A program made the translations under genes and the position numbers. 64,000 nt of DNA from contig CAXBMQ010000013.1 in the NCBI GenBank assembly GCA_963977005.1, forward strand, positions 1 through 64,000, written 5' to 3'. Below, piece by piece: positions 50,909 to 60,525 of the stretch. The notes below the pieces were generated by a model that worked only from the letters and a program-made list of their open reading frames with translations, had not been told where the DNA came from and did no database searches. How positions within the stretch are numbered: the stretch's first letter is position 1; every line of letters begins with the position of its first letter. The stretch comes from CAXBCP01 sp963977005. GTDB lineage: Bacteria > Pseudomonadota > Alphaproteobacteria > MPNO01 > UBA830.

Positions 50909-52090
50909 ATGGCCGGACCGCTCAGCGGCGTACGCGTCATCGAACTGACCACCATGATCACAGGTTCGCTCTGCGGCCAGATGCTCGCCGACATGGGCGC
51001 GGACAGTATCAAGATCGAAAAAAAAGAGGGCGGGGACATGTTCCGGTCCTGGCGCGGCGGTACCTATAGCGCGCAGTTCGGCGCCTATAACCGCAACAAG
51101 CGGTCGATGACGCTCGACATGCGCTCCGACGAGGGGCGCGAGATTTTGCTCAAGCTCGTCGAGACGGCGGATGTGCTGGTCGAGAATTTCCGGCCGGGTG
51201 TGATGAAGCGTCTCCGGCTGTCGGTCGAGGAACTGCGCGAACGCAACCCGCAGCTGATCTATTGCTCGATCTCCGGTTTCGGCGAAGACGGGCCGTACGA
51301 AAAACGTCCGGCATACGATGCCGTCGCCCAATCGCTGTCGGGCATTGCCAGTCTGTTTGTCGATCCGGAAAACCCGCAGACGACCGGCCCGACGATCAGC
51401 GACAATATCACCGGCATCAATGCGTGTTACGGCATCATGGCGGCATTGTTCGAACGCGAACGGGGCGGCCCGCCGCGGAGCCTGAGCGTCAACATGCTTG
51501 AAAGCTCGATCTGGTTCCTGCCGGATCCGTTCGCGAACTATACCCAGCAGGATATCCAGCCGAGCCCGACCGCCCGCTCGGAAGCGTCGCAGTCGCACGC
51601 GATGCGCTGTGCCGACGGCAAACTGCTGGCGGTGCATCTGTCGTCGCAGGAAAAGTTCTGGCAGGGCGTCACCGCGGCGTTCGGCGTCGAGCACATGCGC
51701 GAAGACCCGCGCTATGCCGACCGCATGAGCCGGATCGCCAACTATTTCGACATGGGCGCCGAATTCAAAAAAGCGGCGGCGACGAAGCCGCGCGACTACT
51801 GGATGCCGCGGCTTGAAGAAAACGACGTTCCCTATGCGCCGATCAACACCCTGCCGGAAGTCTTCGACGACCCGCAGGTAAAGCACCTCGACACTTTTTT
51901 CGAAATCGAGCATCCCGAAGAGGGCAGGCAGGCGTTCTCGCGCCGCGCGGTCTATATCGACGGCAGCCGCGACGACCAGCCCATGAACCCGCCGCCGCAA
52001 CTCGGCGAGCATACGGATGAGGTGCTGGCGGAACTGGGGATGGACGCGGAGACGGCGAAGGAGCTGCGAAAGCGGGGTGTGGTCGGCTAA
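50909..52090 (+). CDS. Family III CoA-transferase (CaiB/BaiF)
   Basis: 393 residues. MITGSLCGQMLADMGADSIKIEKKEGGD at the start, SISGFGEDGPYEKRPAYDAVAQSLSG and the ending LGEHTDEVLAELG are family features. The position of the catalytic Asp reads NMLESS, that is Glu, unlike the Asp in the paralogue at 7009. AGGAGAT lies before the ATG. It would move CoA between carboxylic acids derived from the Rieske oxygenase reaction. Confidence 0.85.
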   Translation: MAGPLSGVRVIELTTMITGSLCGQMLADMGADSIKIEKKEGGDMFRSWRGGTYSAQFGAYNRNKRSMTLDMRSDEGREILLKLVETADVLVENFRPGVMKRLRLSVEELRERNPQLIYCSISGFGEDGPYEKRPAYDAVAQSLSGIASLFVDPENPQTTGPTISDNITGINACYGIMAALFERERGGPPRSLSVNMLESSIWFLPDPFANYTQQDIQPSPTARSEASQSHAMRCADGKLLAVHLSSQEKFWQGVTAAFGVEHMREDPRYADRMSRIANYFDMGAEFKKAAATKPRDYWMPRLEENDVPYAPINTLPEVFDDPQVKHLDTFFEIEHPEEGRQAFSRRAVYIDGSRDDQPMNPPPQLGEHTDEVLAELGMDAETAKELRKRGVVG

Positions 52091-52115
52091 CCTGCCAGCG
52101 TCGGACCGTCGCTGC

Positions 52116-53012
52116 TCATTTTGCCTGATTGAAAAGCCGCCCATCAATCGCCGCCAACCCGACGCCGATAAACAGTAGGCCGATCACGTGCTGGACCAGC
52201 AGTACCTCGCCGAGAATAAAGATGCCGAGCGCCAGCGCGCTGACCGGGATGAGGAAGGTGACCAGCACGAGATTGGTCGCCCCCGCTTTTTCCAGAATGC
52301 GGAAATAAAGGATATAGGCCAGCGCGGTGGAAACGGAGCCGAGGCCGGCGAGGGCGGCGATGGTGTCGATACCCGGCGCGGGCAGGGACCATGGCGCATC
52401 GACGATCAGGGCCATCGGGACAAGCACGACGCAGGAGGCCATGAGCTGGCCGGTCGCGGTCACATTCGCGGACACGCCCATGGCGCGGAATTTCCGGCCG
52501 AAGATGGCGCCGAAACCGTATGCCAGGGCGCCGCCGAGGACGGCAAGCTGCGCGATGACGGCGGTGCCGAGCCCGTCGAGCAGGTCGATGCCGAGCACGA
52601 TCGCGACGCCGATGAACCCGGCAAGTACACCGACCGTCTTTGCGCCCGTGATCTTTTCATCCGTGGTCGCGATATGGGCGACCAGAACCGTGAAGATCGG
52701 CGTGGTGGCATTCAGGATGGAGGCGAGGCCCGATGCGATTTCCTTCTGGCCCCAGACGATCAGGCAGAACGGAACCACGTTGTTGATCAGCGCCAGGAGA
52801 AAAAGCGCCCGCCAGATTTTCCACTCGCGGGGCAGGCGTTCGCCGGAGAAGGCAACAACGGTAAGCAGAATCGCCGCCGCGAGAACGACCCGGACCGCGA
52901 CGATGGTGAAGACCGGCAGGTCGCGGACCGCGATTTCCTGAAAAAAGAACGTGCCGCCCCACACGACCGATAACAGGATCATCATTCCCCACACGGCGGG
53001 GGACATGTTCAT
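52116..53012 (-). CDS. EamA/DMT-family transporter
   Basis: 298 residues from ATG at 53012 (a GTG at 53033 is possible). Ten helices in two EamA repeats (ILLSVVWGGTFFFQEIAVRDLP; LFIGVGLAAIDGRLF at the end). It is the fourth DMT protein here and is convergent with the CoA-transferase gene. Substrate unknown. Confidence 0.8.
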   Translation of the reverse strand: MNMSPAVWGMMILLSVVWGGTFFFQEIAVRDLPVFTIVAVRVVLAAAILLTVVAFSGERLPREWKIWRALFLLALINNVVPFCLIVWGQKEIASGLASILNATTPIFTVLVAHIATTDEKITGAKTVGVLAGFIGVAIVLGIDLLDGLGTAVIAQLAVLGGALAYGFGAIFGRKFRAMGVSANVTATGQLMASCVVLVPMALIVDAPWSLPAPGIDTIAALAGLGSVSTALAYILYFRILEKAGATNLVLVTFLIPVSALALGIFILGEVLLVQHVIGLLFIGVGLAAIDGRLFNQAK

Positions 53013-53078
53013 GCCGGTTTTGGTGCCGGGCACCCGTTACCGGTCAGGTCGTTGGTTCGGGGTGTGGGACATCGTTGC

Positions 53079-53843
53079 CTAGTCCGGGTCCCGGTATTCG
53101 ATATTGTTGATGAATTCCACCACCGACGGCACGATCGGGTTTTCCATTTCCTCGCGGATATGACCGATCAGCCCGGCGGCGCGGCCGACGGCGGCGACGG
53201 CGCGCATGGTCTCGACCGGGAAGCCGACTTCGTTCAGCACGGCGCCCAGCGCGCCGGTGACGTTCAGCGTCAGCGGCTTGCCGCGGGCGTTCTCGATCTC
53301 CTCGGCGAGAATTTTGGCAAGCTCGATATATTCGCCGGTCGCGCCGCCTTCCATGGCGATCTGGAACATGCGGTCGGCGCGCGGGTCGGTCGGGAAGTAG
53401 TAGGGGTGACCGTAACCGGGGATGAATTTTTTCTGTTCGCGGAAACGCTGGACAACGCCTGCCGCCCATTCGCGCTTGTCGCCGCCCGCCTCGACGCCTT
53501 CCTTGAAGATGGCACCGGCGCCGGCCATCGTACCGGCGAACTTGTTGCCGACCATCATCGCGCCCGCGATCATCGGCAGCTGCACGTCGTCTGGAAGGGA
53601 ATCGTGCACCATCCGCGCCACCAGCGCCGTCGGCGTAATTCCGTGGTCCATCAGGATAACCATGCAGGCATCGAATGTCCGCACATGGTTCTCCGGCAGG
53701 TCGCGCCCCGTCACCAGCAGGTAGAAAGTTTCGGCAAAGGATTTGACCCCGACCACTTCGCTCAACACGTCCTTGCCACGCATTCGAAAACGTTTGGTGT
53801 CGGATGTCGGTGTGCCGATGCGGGTAAAAGGCTTGTCGGTCAT
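53079..53843 (-). CDS. Citrate synthase-like protein, short form (citryl-CoA lyase type)
   Basis: 254 residues, far shorter than citrate synthase (about 430) and similar to the stand-alone citryl-CoA lyase group. FRMRGKDVLSEVVG at the start, MIAGAMMVGNKFAGTMAGAGAIFKEG and PGYGHPYYFPTDPRADRM carry the His and Asp typical of the family, and the last part, VGRAAGLIGHIREEM, the C-terminal active-site Arg/His region. It may cleave or form a C-C bond in a CoA-ester pathway. Confidence 0.8.
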   Translation of the reverse strand: MTDKPFTRIGTPTSDTKRFRMRGKDVLSEVVGVKSFAETFYLLVTGRDLPENHVRTFDACMVILMDHGITPTALVARMVHDSLPDDVQLPMIAGAMMVGNKFAGTMAGAGAIFKEGVEAGGDKREWAAGVVQRFREQKKFIPGYGHPYYFPTDPRADRMFQIAMEGGATGEYIELAKILAEEIENARGKPLTLNVTGALGAVLNEVGFPVETMRAVAAVGRAAGLIGHIREEMENPIVPSVVEFINNIEYRDPD

Positions 53844-54016
53844 GGTGGCGCTCCCCGAATGGATTATCTATTCAATTGTGCCGTCAATTTACGCGCCGGG
53901 GCCGTGCGCGTCCAACAATCGACGTTGTCGCCGTCTTGCCGCATGAATTCAGGAGTGCTTAGATCGTGACCAGGTTGTGGAGTAGTGCTGAATGAATCTT
54001 ATTTATGAGGGACATC

Positions 54017-54997
54017 ATGAACCGATTTCTTGCCGCAGGCTCTACTCTCGCGCTCCTTGCCATTACGGCAGCGCCGGTATCGGCAGCCGATCTGAAATTG
54101 CTGACAAGCTGGAACACGGATAACTGGCCGACCTATGCCGCGCTCGACATGTTCGAGAAAAAGGTGAAGGCTATCGGCGGCGGAAAGGTGACGCTCTCGA
54201 TCAGCGGCAAGGAAGTCGTGCCGGCCTTCGAGCAGCTTCAGCCGGTGTCGGCAGGCGTGTTCGACATGCTTTATTCGCACGGTATCTATCACGCGGGCAG
54301 CAAGGGGCTTGCTTTCACGATGGACGCTGTTGCGCCCGGCCCCCAAAAGCGACGCGATGCCGGGCTGATCGACTATATCGACAAGTATTATCAGAAGCAC
54401 AACAACCTGAAGCTGCTGGGGCTCGTCGCCAACAGCAATCAGGGCTATCACATTTTTCTCAAGAACCCGCTGGAGAACGGCGGTTTCAAGGGCCGCAAAA
54501 TCCGCGGTACGCTGAGCTATCACGGGGTCATTCGTCTGCTGGGCGGCTCGCCGGTCGTGCTGCCGGGCGGCCAGATATACACGGCGCTTGAAAAAGGCGT
54601 GATCGACGGCGCCGCGTGGCCCGCCGCCGGTATGTTGACGATGAAGCATTACGAGGTTGCGAAATACAAGGTCCGTCCGACCTTCGGGACGACGAATACC
54701 GGTTTCTGGGTCAACATGGCCAAGTGGAAAACGCTGTCGAAGGCCGAACAGGACGTGCTGCTCGAGGCGGCCAAACAGACCGAGATCGACATGCCGGCCG
54801 AGGGCGATCGCATTCTTGCAGAGGAATCGGCGTCGCTTGAAAAATTCGGTGTCAAGGAAACCACGCTGAATGCCGAGACGGCGGCGAAGGTCAGGGCGAC
54901 GTTCGCCAACGACATGTGGACCATCGCGCAGAAATGCTGTTCCGACGGTGTAAATGAATTGCGGGCGCTGGCGAAGAAAGCAGGCCTGAGCAACTAG
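54017..54997 (+). CDS. dctP: TRAP transporter substrate-binding protein (DctP family)
   Basis: 326 residues from ATG 54017, with GAGGGAC eight bases upstream. The signal peptide ends VSA-ADLK. NPLENGGFKGRKIRGT and LPGGQIYTALEKGVIDGAAWP contain the Arg that binds the ligand carboxylate and the standard DctP hinge. Operon with the two permeases downstream, a complete TRAP system. The ligand is a carboxylate of unknown identity. Confidence 0.9.
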   Translation: MNRFLAAGSTLALLAITAAPVSAADLKLLTSWNTDNWPTYAALDMFEKKVKAIGGGKVTLSISGKEVVPAFEQLQPVSAGVFDMLYSHGIYHAGSKGLAFTMDAVAPGPQKRRDAGLIDYIDKYYQKHNNLKLLGLVANSNQGYHIFLKNPLENGGFKGRKIRGTLSYHGVIRLLGGSPVVLPGGQIYTALEKGVIDGAAWPAAGMLTMKHYEVAKYKVRPTFGTTNTGFWVNMAKWKTLSKAEQDVLLEAAKQTEIDMPAEGDRILAEESASLEKFGVKETTLNAETAAKVRATFANDMWTIAQKCCSDGVNELRALAKKAGLSN

Positions 54998-55032
54998 GCG
55001 GGTCCTGAAGAACGGCAATCCGGCACAGGTTG

Positions 55033-55545
55033 ATGCTGAGTCCCTTCCTTTGGGTGCACGACAGGCTTACCGATCTGGGATTCCAGCTCGGTAAGCTCTG
55101 TCTCGCCATCATATTGGTCGCCTATTGCTACGAGGTCGTCGCGCGCTACCTGTTCAATGCGCCGACCTGGTGGGCGGACGAAGCGGTTTCCTATTCGCTC
55201 TGTATCGGGTGTTTCCTGATGATGCCGCACGTGACGCGTGAAAAGGGACACGTCGCGGTAACGTTTTTGCTCGAAATGATTCCGCCGCACAGGGCAAAGC
55301 CAGCGCATTGGGCGATTTATCTTGTCGGATTCGTCGTCTGTGCGGCCGCGTTCTGGATCAACCTTGATGAAAACATCCGCCAGGTCGTGAACGACGTGCA
55401 CATGATGAAAGTGAAGCCGTTTCCGAAATATTACATTTCGGTTTTCATCACGTTCGGATTCGGGATGTCGGCACTGCACTATCTGCGGATGCTCGACTAC
55501 CGGAAAATCGACGTCACAGGTACTAGCAGCGGGTCTTACGAGTAA
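55033..55545 (+). CDS. TRAP transporter small permease (DctQ family)
   Basis: 170 residues; the start at 55033 is chosen over a TTG one codon earlier. Four helices (LAIILVAYCYEVVARYL, AVSYSLCIGCFLMMP, WAIYLVGFVVCAAAF, YYISVFITFGFGM), with the WADEAVSY motif. One-base overlap with the large permease gene, so translation is coupled. Confidence 0.85.
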   Translation: MLSPFLWVHDRLTDLGFQLGKLCLAIILVAYCYEVVARYLFNAPTWWADEAVSYSLCIGCFLMMPHVTREKGHVAVTFLLEMIPPHRAKPAHWAIYLVGFVVCAAAFWINLDENIRQVVNDVHMMKVKPFPKYYISVFITFGFGMSALHYLRMLDYRKIDVTGTSSGSYE

Positions 55546-56855
55546 TGGTGTGGTGGGCCGTACTGACCATCGGGCTGACGCTGTTATTGGCATGTTTTAT
55601 GTCCGGCATGCCGATATTTATCGCCTTTCTGCTGATCAATCTGGTCGGGGTCCTGGTCATTCTCGGTCAGCCCGGGTTCGGCATGGTCGCGAATTCGATC
55701 TTCGAAACCACGAATTTCGCCGATCTGTCGGCGATCCCTCTTTTCATCATGATGGGGGAGCTTCTTTTCCGCTCGGGATCGATCGATATCCTTTTCGATT
55801 CCGTCGATAAACTGGTCGGTAAAGTAAAGGGACGCCAATACGTTCTGTGTATCGCGCTATCGACCATTTTCGGTGCGTTGTCCGGTGCGGCGATGGGCGT
55901 CGCTGCGATGATGGCCCGCACGCTGCTGCCCGGGATGCTGGACCGGGGCTACGATGCCAAGATGTCGACCGGCGCCATTCTCGCCGGTGCATCGCTGGCT
56001 CCGATAATTCCGCCCAGCGTTCTGGTGATTATCATCGGCACGCTCGCCAACGTGTCGATCGCGGGCATGTTGATTGCCGGTATTCTGCCCGGCCTGATGC
56101 TGGCGACGATGTTCCTGATCTACACGCTGGGACGTGTGCGGCTGAACCCGGCACTTGCGGCGGAGGACGCGTCGGCGTCGACTGTCGATGTCAGCTTTGG
56201 CGAGAAAATCCGTGCGGTGATCCGTGTTGCGCCGTTTGCACTGATTATTTTCTGCGTGATGGGACTTATTCTGCTTGGCATCGCTACACCGTCCGAATCG
56301 GCGGCGACGGGTGTTGTCGGTGCGATGATTACCGCGGCGTATTACCGAAAGCTGAATTGGCGGATGATCTCCGAATCACTTTCATCGGCCGCGTTTATTG
56401 CCAGCATGATCCTGGTGATCATGGCGAGTTCGAAGATGTTCAGCCAGCTTCTGGCCTTTACCGGATCGACGCGGGAACTGACGCAGGTGGTCGCCGGACT
56501 GGATCTGTCAGCTTACCTGATGCTGTTCATCATGATGCTGATTCCCTTCATCCTCTGCATGTTTATCGATCAGATCGCATTGATGCTGGTGGTGATTCCA
56601 ATCTACCAGCCGCTGATCAAGTCGCTTGAATTCGATCCGATCTGGTTCTGGCTGCTGATGCTGCTCAACGTTACCGTCGGCGGGATGACGCCACCATTCG
56701 GCTACACGATCTTCGCGTTCAAGGGGGCGACGGACAGGGTGACACTTCAACAGGTGTTCAGCGCGACGTGGCCCTTCGTTGCTATTTTTCTGGTCGGCAT
56801 GGTGGTGATCGCAGCGTTCCCGCCGATAGCGACCTTTCTGCCGGCTTTTCTCTGA
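55545..56855 (+). CDS. dctM: TRAP transporter large permease (DctM family)
   Basis: 436 residues, about 12 helices. IFGALSGAAMGVAAMMA, GASLAPIIPPSVLVIIIG and GGMTPPFGYTIFAFKG are DctM motifs. It completes the system encoded from 54017. An amidohydrolase gene follows 80 bp later and may handle the imported compound. Confidence 0.9.
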   Translation: MVWWAVLTIGLTLLLACFMSGMPIFIAFLLINLVGVLVILGQPGFGMVANSIFETTNFADLSAIPLFIMMGELLFRSGSIDILFDSVDKLVGKVKGRQYVLCIALSTIFGALSGAAMGVAAMMARTLLPGMLDRGYDAKMSTGAILAGASLAPIIPPSVLVIIIGTLANVSIAGMLIAGILPGLMLATMFLIYTLGRVRLNPALAAEDASASTVDVSFGEKIRAVIRVAPFALIIFCVMGLILLGIATPSESAATGVVGAMITAAYYRKLNWRMISESLSSAAFIASMILVIMASSKMFSQLLAFTGSTRELTQVVAGLDLSAYLMLFIMMLIPFILCMFIDQIALMLVVIPIYQPLIKSLEFDPIWFWLLMLLNVTVGGMTPPFGYTIFAFKGATDRVTLQQVFSATWPFVAIFLVGMVVIAAFPPIATFLPAFL

Positions 56856-56935
56856 GCGCTGCGCCATTCCTTTGGCCTATGACAATTTTATGTCTACAAT
56901 AAGAATTCTAAGTATCACTATCGGAGGCGGGGTTA

Positions 56936-58177
56936 ATGGAACTCCCCACAGGTAACGAGCGCTATTTCCGGATGAGTGTCGAAGAGTTCGACACCGAGAA
57001 GCTGCTGACGAACGCGGCTCGGCAGCGCGACCAGCGCGGTTTCGACGACGTGCTGATTATCGACGTCGACGCGCATCACTACGAAACCGAATCGATGATC
57101 GAGATCGTCGAGTTCATCGAGGACCCGGTGCTGCGTCAACTGGCGCGCTCGGCCCAGCAGATCGCCCACCGCGGATCCATGTTTACGCTCGGTCGAGTCG
57201 GTTATCAGGATATCGGTGGACGGGTGACGCGCTATCCGCTCCGCTCGCTGGAACAGACGCCCAAGGACGGCAAGCACCGCGACGTGCATCTCAGCCACCG
57301 CTGGATGGATGCTATGGGCGTCGATTATGCCTGCGTTTTTCCGACGCCGATGCTCGGGCTTGCGATGCATCCCCAGCCCGACGTCGAGGTATGCCTTGCC
57401 CGCGCCTATAACCGCTGGCTCGTGGAAAAGGTGCTGCCCGGTTCGCCACGCATGAAATCGATGCTGTATCTGCCGTTCAACGACCCGGCGGCGGCACTCA
57501 AGATCGTCGAGGATTTTGGTGACGCGGACGGGGTGATCGGGTTCATGGTGACGTCTGTGCGGCACCGTCCGGTGCATCACAACGACTACATGAAAATCTA
57601 CGGAGCCATTCAGGAACGCGGTCTGCCGATCGGGTTCCATTCCGGCTTCAACTGGGACGATCCCATGTTCCGCACGTGTAACCGCTTCCTCGCGGTGCAT
57701 GCGCTCGGCTTTACCTGGTACAATGTCGTCCATTGCACGAACTGGGTGCTGAACGGCATGAACGAACGGTTCCCGAACATGCCGGTGATCTGGATCGAAT
57801 CCGGTATTTCCTGGATTCCGTTCCTGATGCAGCGTCTCGATACGCAGTACCGAATGCGCTCGTCCGAATGCCCGCTGCTGAAAAAGCTGCCGAGCGATTA
57901 CATGCGCGACATGTATTACACGACGCAGCCGATGGAAATGCCGGACGATATGGATCTGCTTGAAGGCACCTTCAAGGCGATGAATGCCGAGACCCAGCTG
58001 CTCTGGGCATCCGACTATCCGCATTGGGATATGGATATTCCCAGCGTTATCTGGGACCTGCCGTTTATCGACGAGAAGGCGAAGCGGAATATTCTGGGCG
58101 AGACCGCGCAGAAAATTTTCAACCTCGACGTCAGCGCAAGACACCCGAACCATGCGACGGCAGTTGCCGCCGAATGA
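56936..58177 (+). CDS. Amidohydrolase family 2, paralogue of the protein at 1955
   Basis: 413 residues; GGAGGCGGGG precedes the ATG. IIDVDAHHYE, FMVTSVRHRPVHHNDY, PIGFHSGFNW, VIWIESGISWIPFLMQRLD and ASDYPHWDMD align with the protein at 1955-3166 along its full length. The metal ligands appear intact in both. It sits between a TRAP operon and a TctA transporter, and a UbiD gene lies 4 kb on, repeating the amidohydrolase-UbiD pairing at the left end. Substrate unknown. Confidence 0.8.
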   Translation: MELPTGNERYFRMSVEEFDTEKLLTNAARQRDQRGFDDVLIIDVDAHHYETESMIEIVEFIEDPVLRQLARSAQQIAHRGSMFTLGRVGYQDIGGRVTRYPLRSLEQTPKDGKHRDVHLSHRWMDAMGVDYACVFPTPMLGLAMHPQPDVEVCLARAYNRWLVEKVLPGSPRMKSMLYLPFNDPAAALKIVEDFGDADGVIGFMVTSVRHRPVHHNDYMKIYGAIQERGLPIGFHSGFNWDDPMFRTCNRFLAVHALGFTWYNVVHCTNWVLNGMNERFPNMPVIWIESGISWIPFLMQRLDTQYRMRSSECPLLKKLPSDYMRDMYYTTQPMEMPDDMDLLEGTFKAMNAETQLLWASDYPHWDMDIPSVIWDLPFIDEKAKRNILGETAQKIFNLDVSARHPNHATAVAAE

Positions 58178-58311
58178 CATGATCTTTAATTGCTGATCCT
58201 GTGGCCAACCGCTTGACAGTAAAGGGCGGTCTGGTACCACTACGGCCATACGGAAGCGTACGTAACTACTACTCAAAAGGCTGCATATAACGGCCTTACA
58301 GGGAGCGCGAA

Positions 58312-60450
58312 ATGGAAGCTGATATGTTGGGAAGCGCCGTACTGGCGTTCCAAAACATGGCGAATCTGGAGAGACTTGGGTTTCTCTTTTTCGGGGTATT
58401 GATCGGACTGGTGCTCGGGGTGATCCCGGGGCTCGGCGGGCTTGTCGGTCTGTCCCTGCTGTTGCCATTCACGTTCAACATGGATCCTTACACCGCGCTG
58501 GCCTTCATGATGGGGCTGCAGGCGGTCGTTGTGACATCGGATACGATACCCGCTGTTCTATTCGGGGTGCCGGGAACGGTGGGGTCGGCGGCAACGATCC
58601 TTGATGGCTATCCCATGGCACGAAAAGGCGAGGCCGGACGTGCGTTTGGCGCCGCGTTCTCGGCCTCGGTGATCGGCGGGCTCTTTGGCGCGCTGCTGCT
58701 TGGTATCAGTGTGCCGGTCCTGCGGCCTATCGTTCTTGAAATCGGGTCTCCCGAATTGCTGGCGATCTGCGTGTTCGGGCTGTCGCTTGTCGCCGTGCTG
58801 TCGGGCGGTTCGCCGCTCAAGGGACTTGCGGGCGCCTGTATCGGCCTGATGGTCGCGACCGCGGGCGACGATCCGCAAACCGGAACGCTGCGCTGGACAT
58901 TCGATTCCCTGTATCTGTGGGACGGGTTGCCGGTTGTGCCGCTTGCGCTCGGACTATTTGCGATCCCTGAACTCGCTGACATGGCGATTACAAAACAATC
59001 GATCAGCGTGAAGGAAGAAGACAAGCAGGATGCCCGGTTCGGGCAGCTGGACGGTATCAAGGATACCTTCCGAAACTGGTTCCTCGTCATTCGATGTGCA
59101 TCCATCGGTGCCGCGCTCGGCGCCGTGCCGGGTATCGGCGCGTCGGTGATCGACTGGATCGCCTATGGCCACGCAGCCCGGACCGAAAAGGGTGCGCCGG
59201 AAACCTTCGGCAAGGGTGACGTTCGCGGCGTGATCGCATCCGAATCGTCGAATAACGCCAAAGAAGGCGGCGCGCTGGTACCGACAATTGCGTTCGGTGT
59301 TCCCGGCTCCGCCTCAATGGCTCTGATTCTTGGGGCGTTCCTGATCCACGGCCTTGTGCCCGGACCGGAAATGCTGACGACCCGGCTTGATGTGACCTAC
59401 ACGCTGGTCTGGTCGGTGGCTATCGCCAATATCCTCGGCGCGGGTATCTGCTTCACCTTCGCGAACCAACTGGCCAAGGTTGCCCTGATCCGCATTGGCG
59501 TTCTGGCGCCGGTGGTTCTGGCGATTACCTATATCGGTGCGTTCCAGGGCTCGCGTCAGTGGGGCGATATATATGCCTTGCTGCTCTTCGGGATTATCGG
59601 CTGGATCATGAAGCGTTTGCGCTGGCCGCGGCCGCCGCTGATTTTGGGCTTCGTGCTCGGCGGCCTGGTCGAACGCTATATGTTCATCTCGGTCGAACGC
59701 TACGGTGCTGACTGGCTCTGGATCTGGCGCGATTTCGGCGACGGCGACATCAGGTTTGCGCCGTATGTACCGATTATCTTTGCGGTTACCCTCTATGGCG
59801 TGCTGACCCCGATCATCAAGGGGTACAGGCAGCGTGCGAAGTCGAACCAGGCATCGAGCAAGTTCGGTTTCCAGAAAGACGCGATCAATCCCGACCTCGT
59901 CTTCGCCATAATCCTGTTTGCCCTGTTCGGCACCGCGTTCGGTATAGCGTCGACCTGGGAATTCGGGGCGAGACTGATCCCGCAGGTTGTTGCCGTCGCT
60001 GCCATGATCTTTATCGGCTGGCTAGTTCTGTCTGCGTTGTTCGTGGCACCGGGAGAGAAGGTTGCCGTCGACGAGGACGGTATTCCGGGCCGCGGAGAGG
60101 GCGGTACGGCACCGGTGCAAAGCGATGTCCACTTCGATATCAGCGCGGATTACGGGGACCTGCCGGGGTCCGAGGTGACCAAACGGGTTCTGAATTACTT
60201 CGGCTGGTTGTTCGGGTTCTTCGGAGCGGCTGCCGTGTTTGGACTTCTGCCGGCGATGTTCCTGTTCATGGTCGGCTACATCAGGTTCGAGGGCAAGGAG
60301 AGCTGGACGCTGACACTGGTGATATCCACCTCTGTTTGGTTCGTCTCATACATGCTGTTCCACTGGTTGCTGGTCATTCCATGGCCGCAAACGCTGATCG
60401 GGGACGTGTTCCCGGTCGTGCGGACGATCCCCTGGCTCAACATGTTCTGA
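58312..60450 (+). CDS. tctA: Tripartite tricarboxylate transporter, TctA fused to TctB
   Basis: 712 residues, about 200 longer than TctA. Residues 1-500 are TctA, with GVIPGLGGLVGLSLLLPF, AAVLFG-type PAVLFGVPGTVGSAATILDGYPMA and a second PTIAFGVPGSASMALIL repeat. After a linker, about 520-700 add four helices in the TctB pattern (LVFAIILFALFGTAFGIAS through FHWLLVIPWP). No separate tctB is present, which supports a real fusion. The binding protein TctC is encoded convergently at 60526. GGAG precedes the ATG. Confidence 0.85.
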   Translation: MEADMLGSAVLAFQNMANLERLGFLFFGVLIGLVLGVIPGLGGLVGLSLLLPFTFNMDPYTALAFMMGLQAVVVTSDTIPAVLFGVPGTVGSAATILDGYPMARKGEAGRAFGAAFSASVIGGLFGALLLGISVPVLRPIVLEIGSPELLAICVFGLSLVAVLSGGSPLKGLAGACIGLMVATAGDDPQTGTLRWTFDSLYLWDGLPVVPLALGLFAIPELADMAITKQSISVKEEDKQDARFGQLDGIKDTFRNWFLVIRCASIGAALGAVPGIGASVIDWIAYGHAARTEKGAPETFGKGDVRGVIASESSNNAKEGGALVPTIAFGVPGSASMALILGAFLIHGLVPGPEMLTTRLDVTYTLVWSVAIANILGAGICFTFANQLAKVALIRIGVLAPVVLAITYIGAFQGSRQWGDIYALLLFGIIGWIMKRLRWPRPPLILGFVLGGLVERYMFISVERYGADWLWIWRDFGDGDIRFAPYVPIIFAVTLYGVLTPIIKGYRQRAKSNQASSKFGFQKDAINPDLVFAIILFALFGTAFGIASTWEFGARLIPQVVAVAAMIFIGWLVLSALFVAPGEKVAVDEDGIPGRGEGGTAPVQSDVHFDISADYGDLPGSEVTKRVLNYFGWLFGFFGAAAVFGLLPAMFLFMVGYIRFEGKESWTLTLVISTSVWFVSYMLFHWLLVIPWPQTLIGDVFPVVRTIPWLNMF

Positions 60451-60473
60451 TCGGCGTCCGCCGCAGACAAAAA

Positions 60474-60503
60474 AACACCCCGGAGCGGATGCTCCGGGGT
60501 GTT
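60474..60503. terminator. Bidirectional terminator between tctA and tctC
   Basis: AACACCCCGGAGC and GCTCCGGGGTGTT (13 bp) around GGAT, with A and T runs on the outer sides, between convergent genes. Confidence 0.9.
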
Positions 60504-60525
60504 TTCGTTTGCGGGACAGGCCGGC

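Noticed and set aside
56884..56907. Weak match to the MarR palindrome before the second amidohydrolase (TTTTATGTCTACAATAAG)
   Set aside because: Only the central bases fit, outer arms do not match, and there is no TTGACA at the usual spacing.
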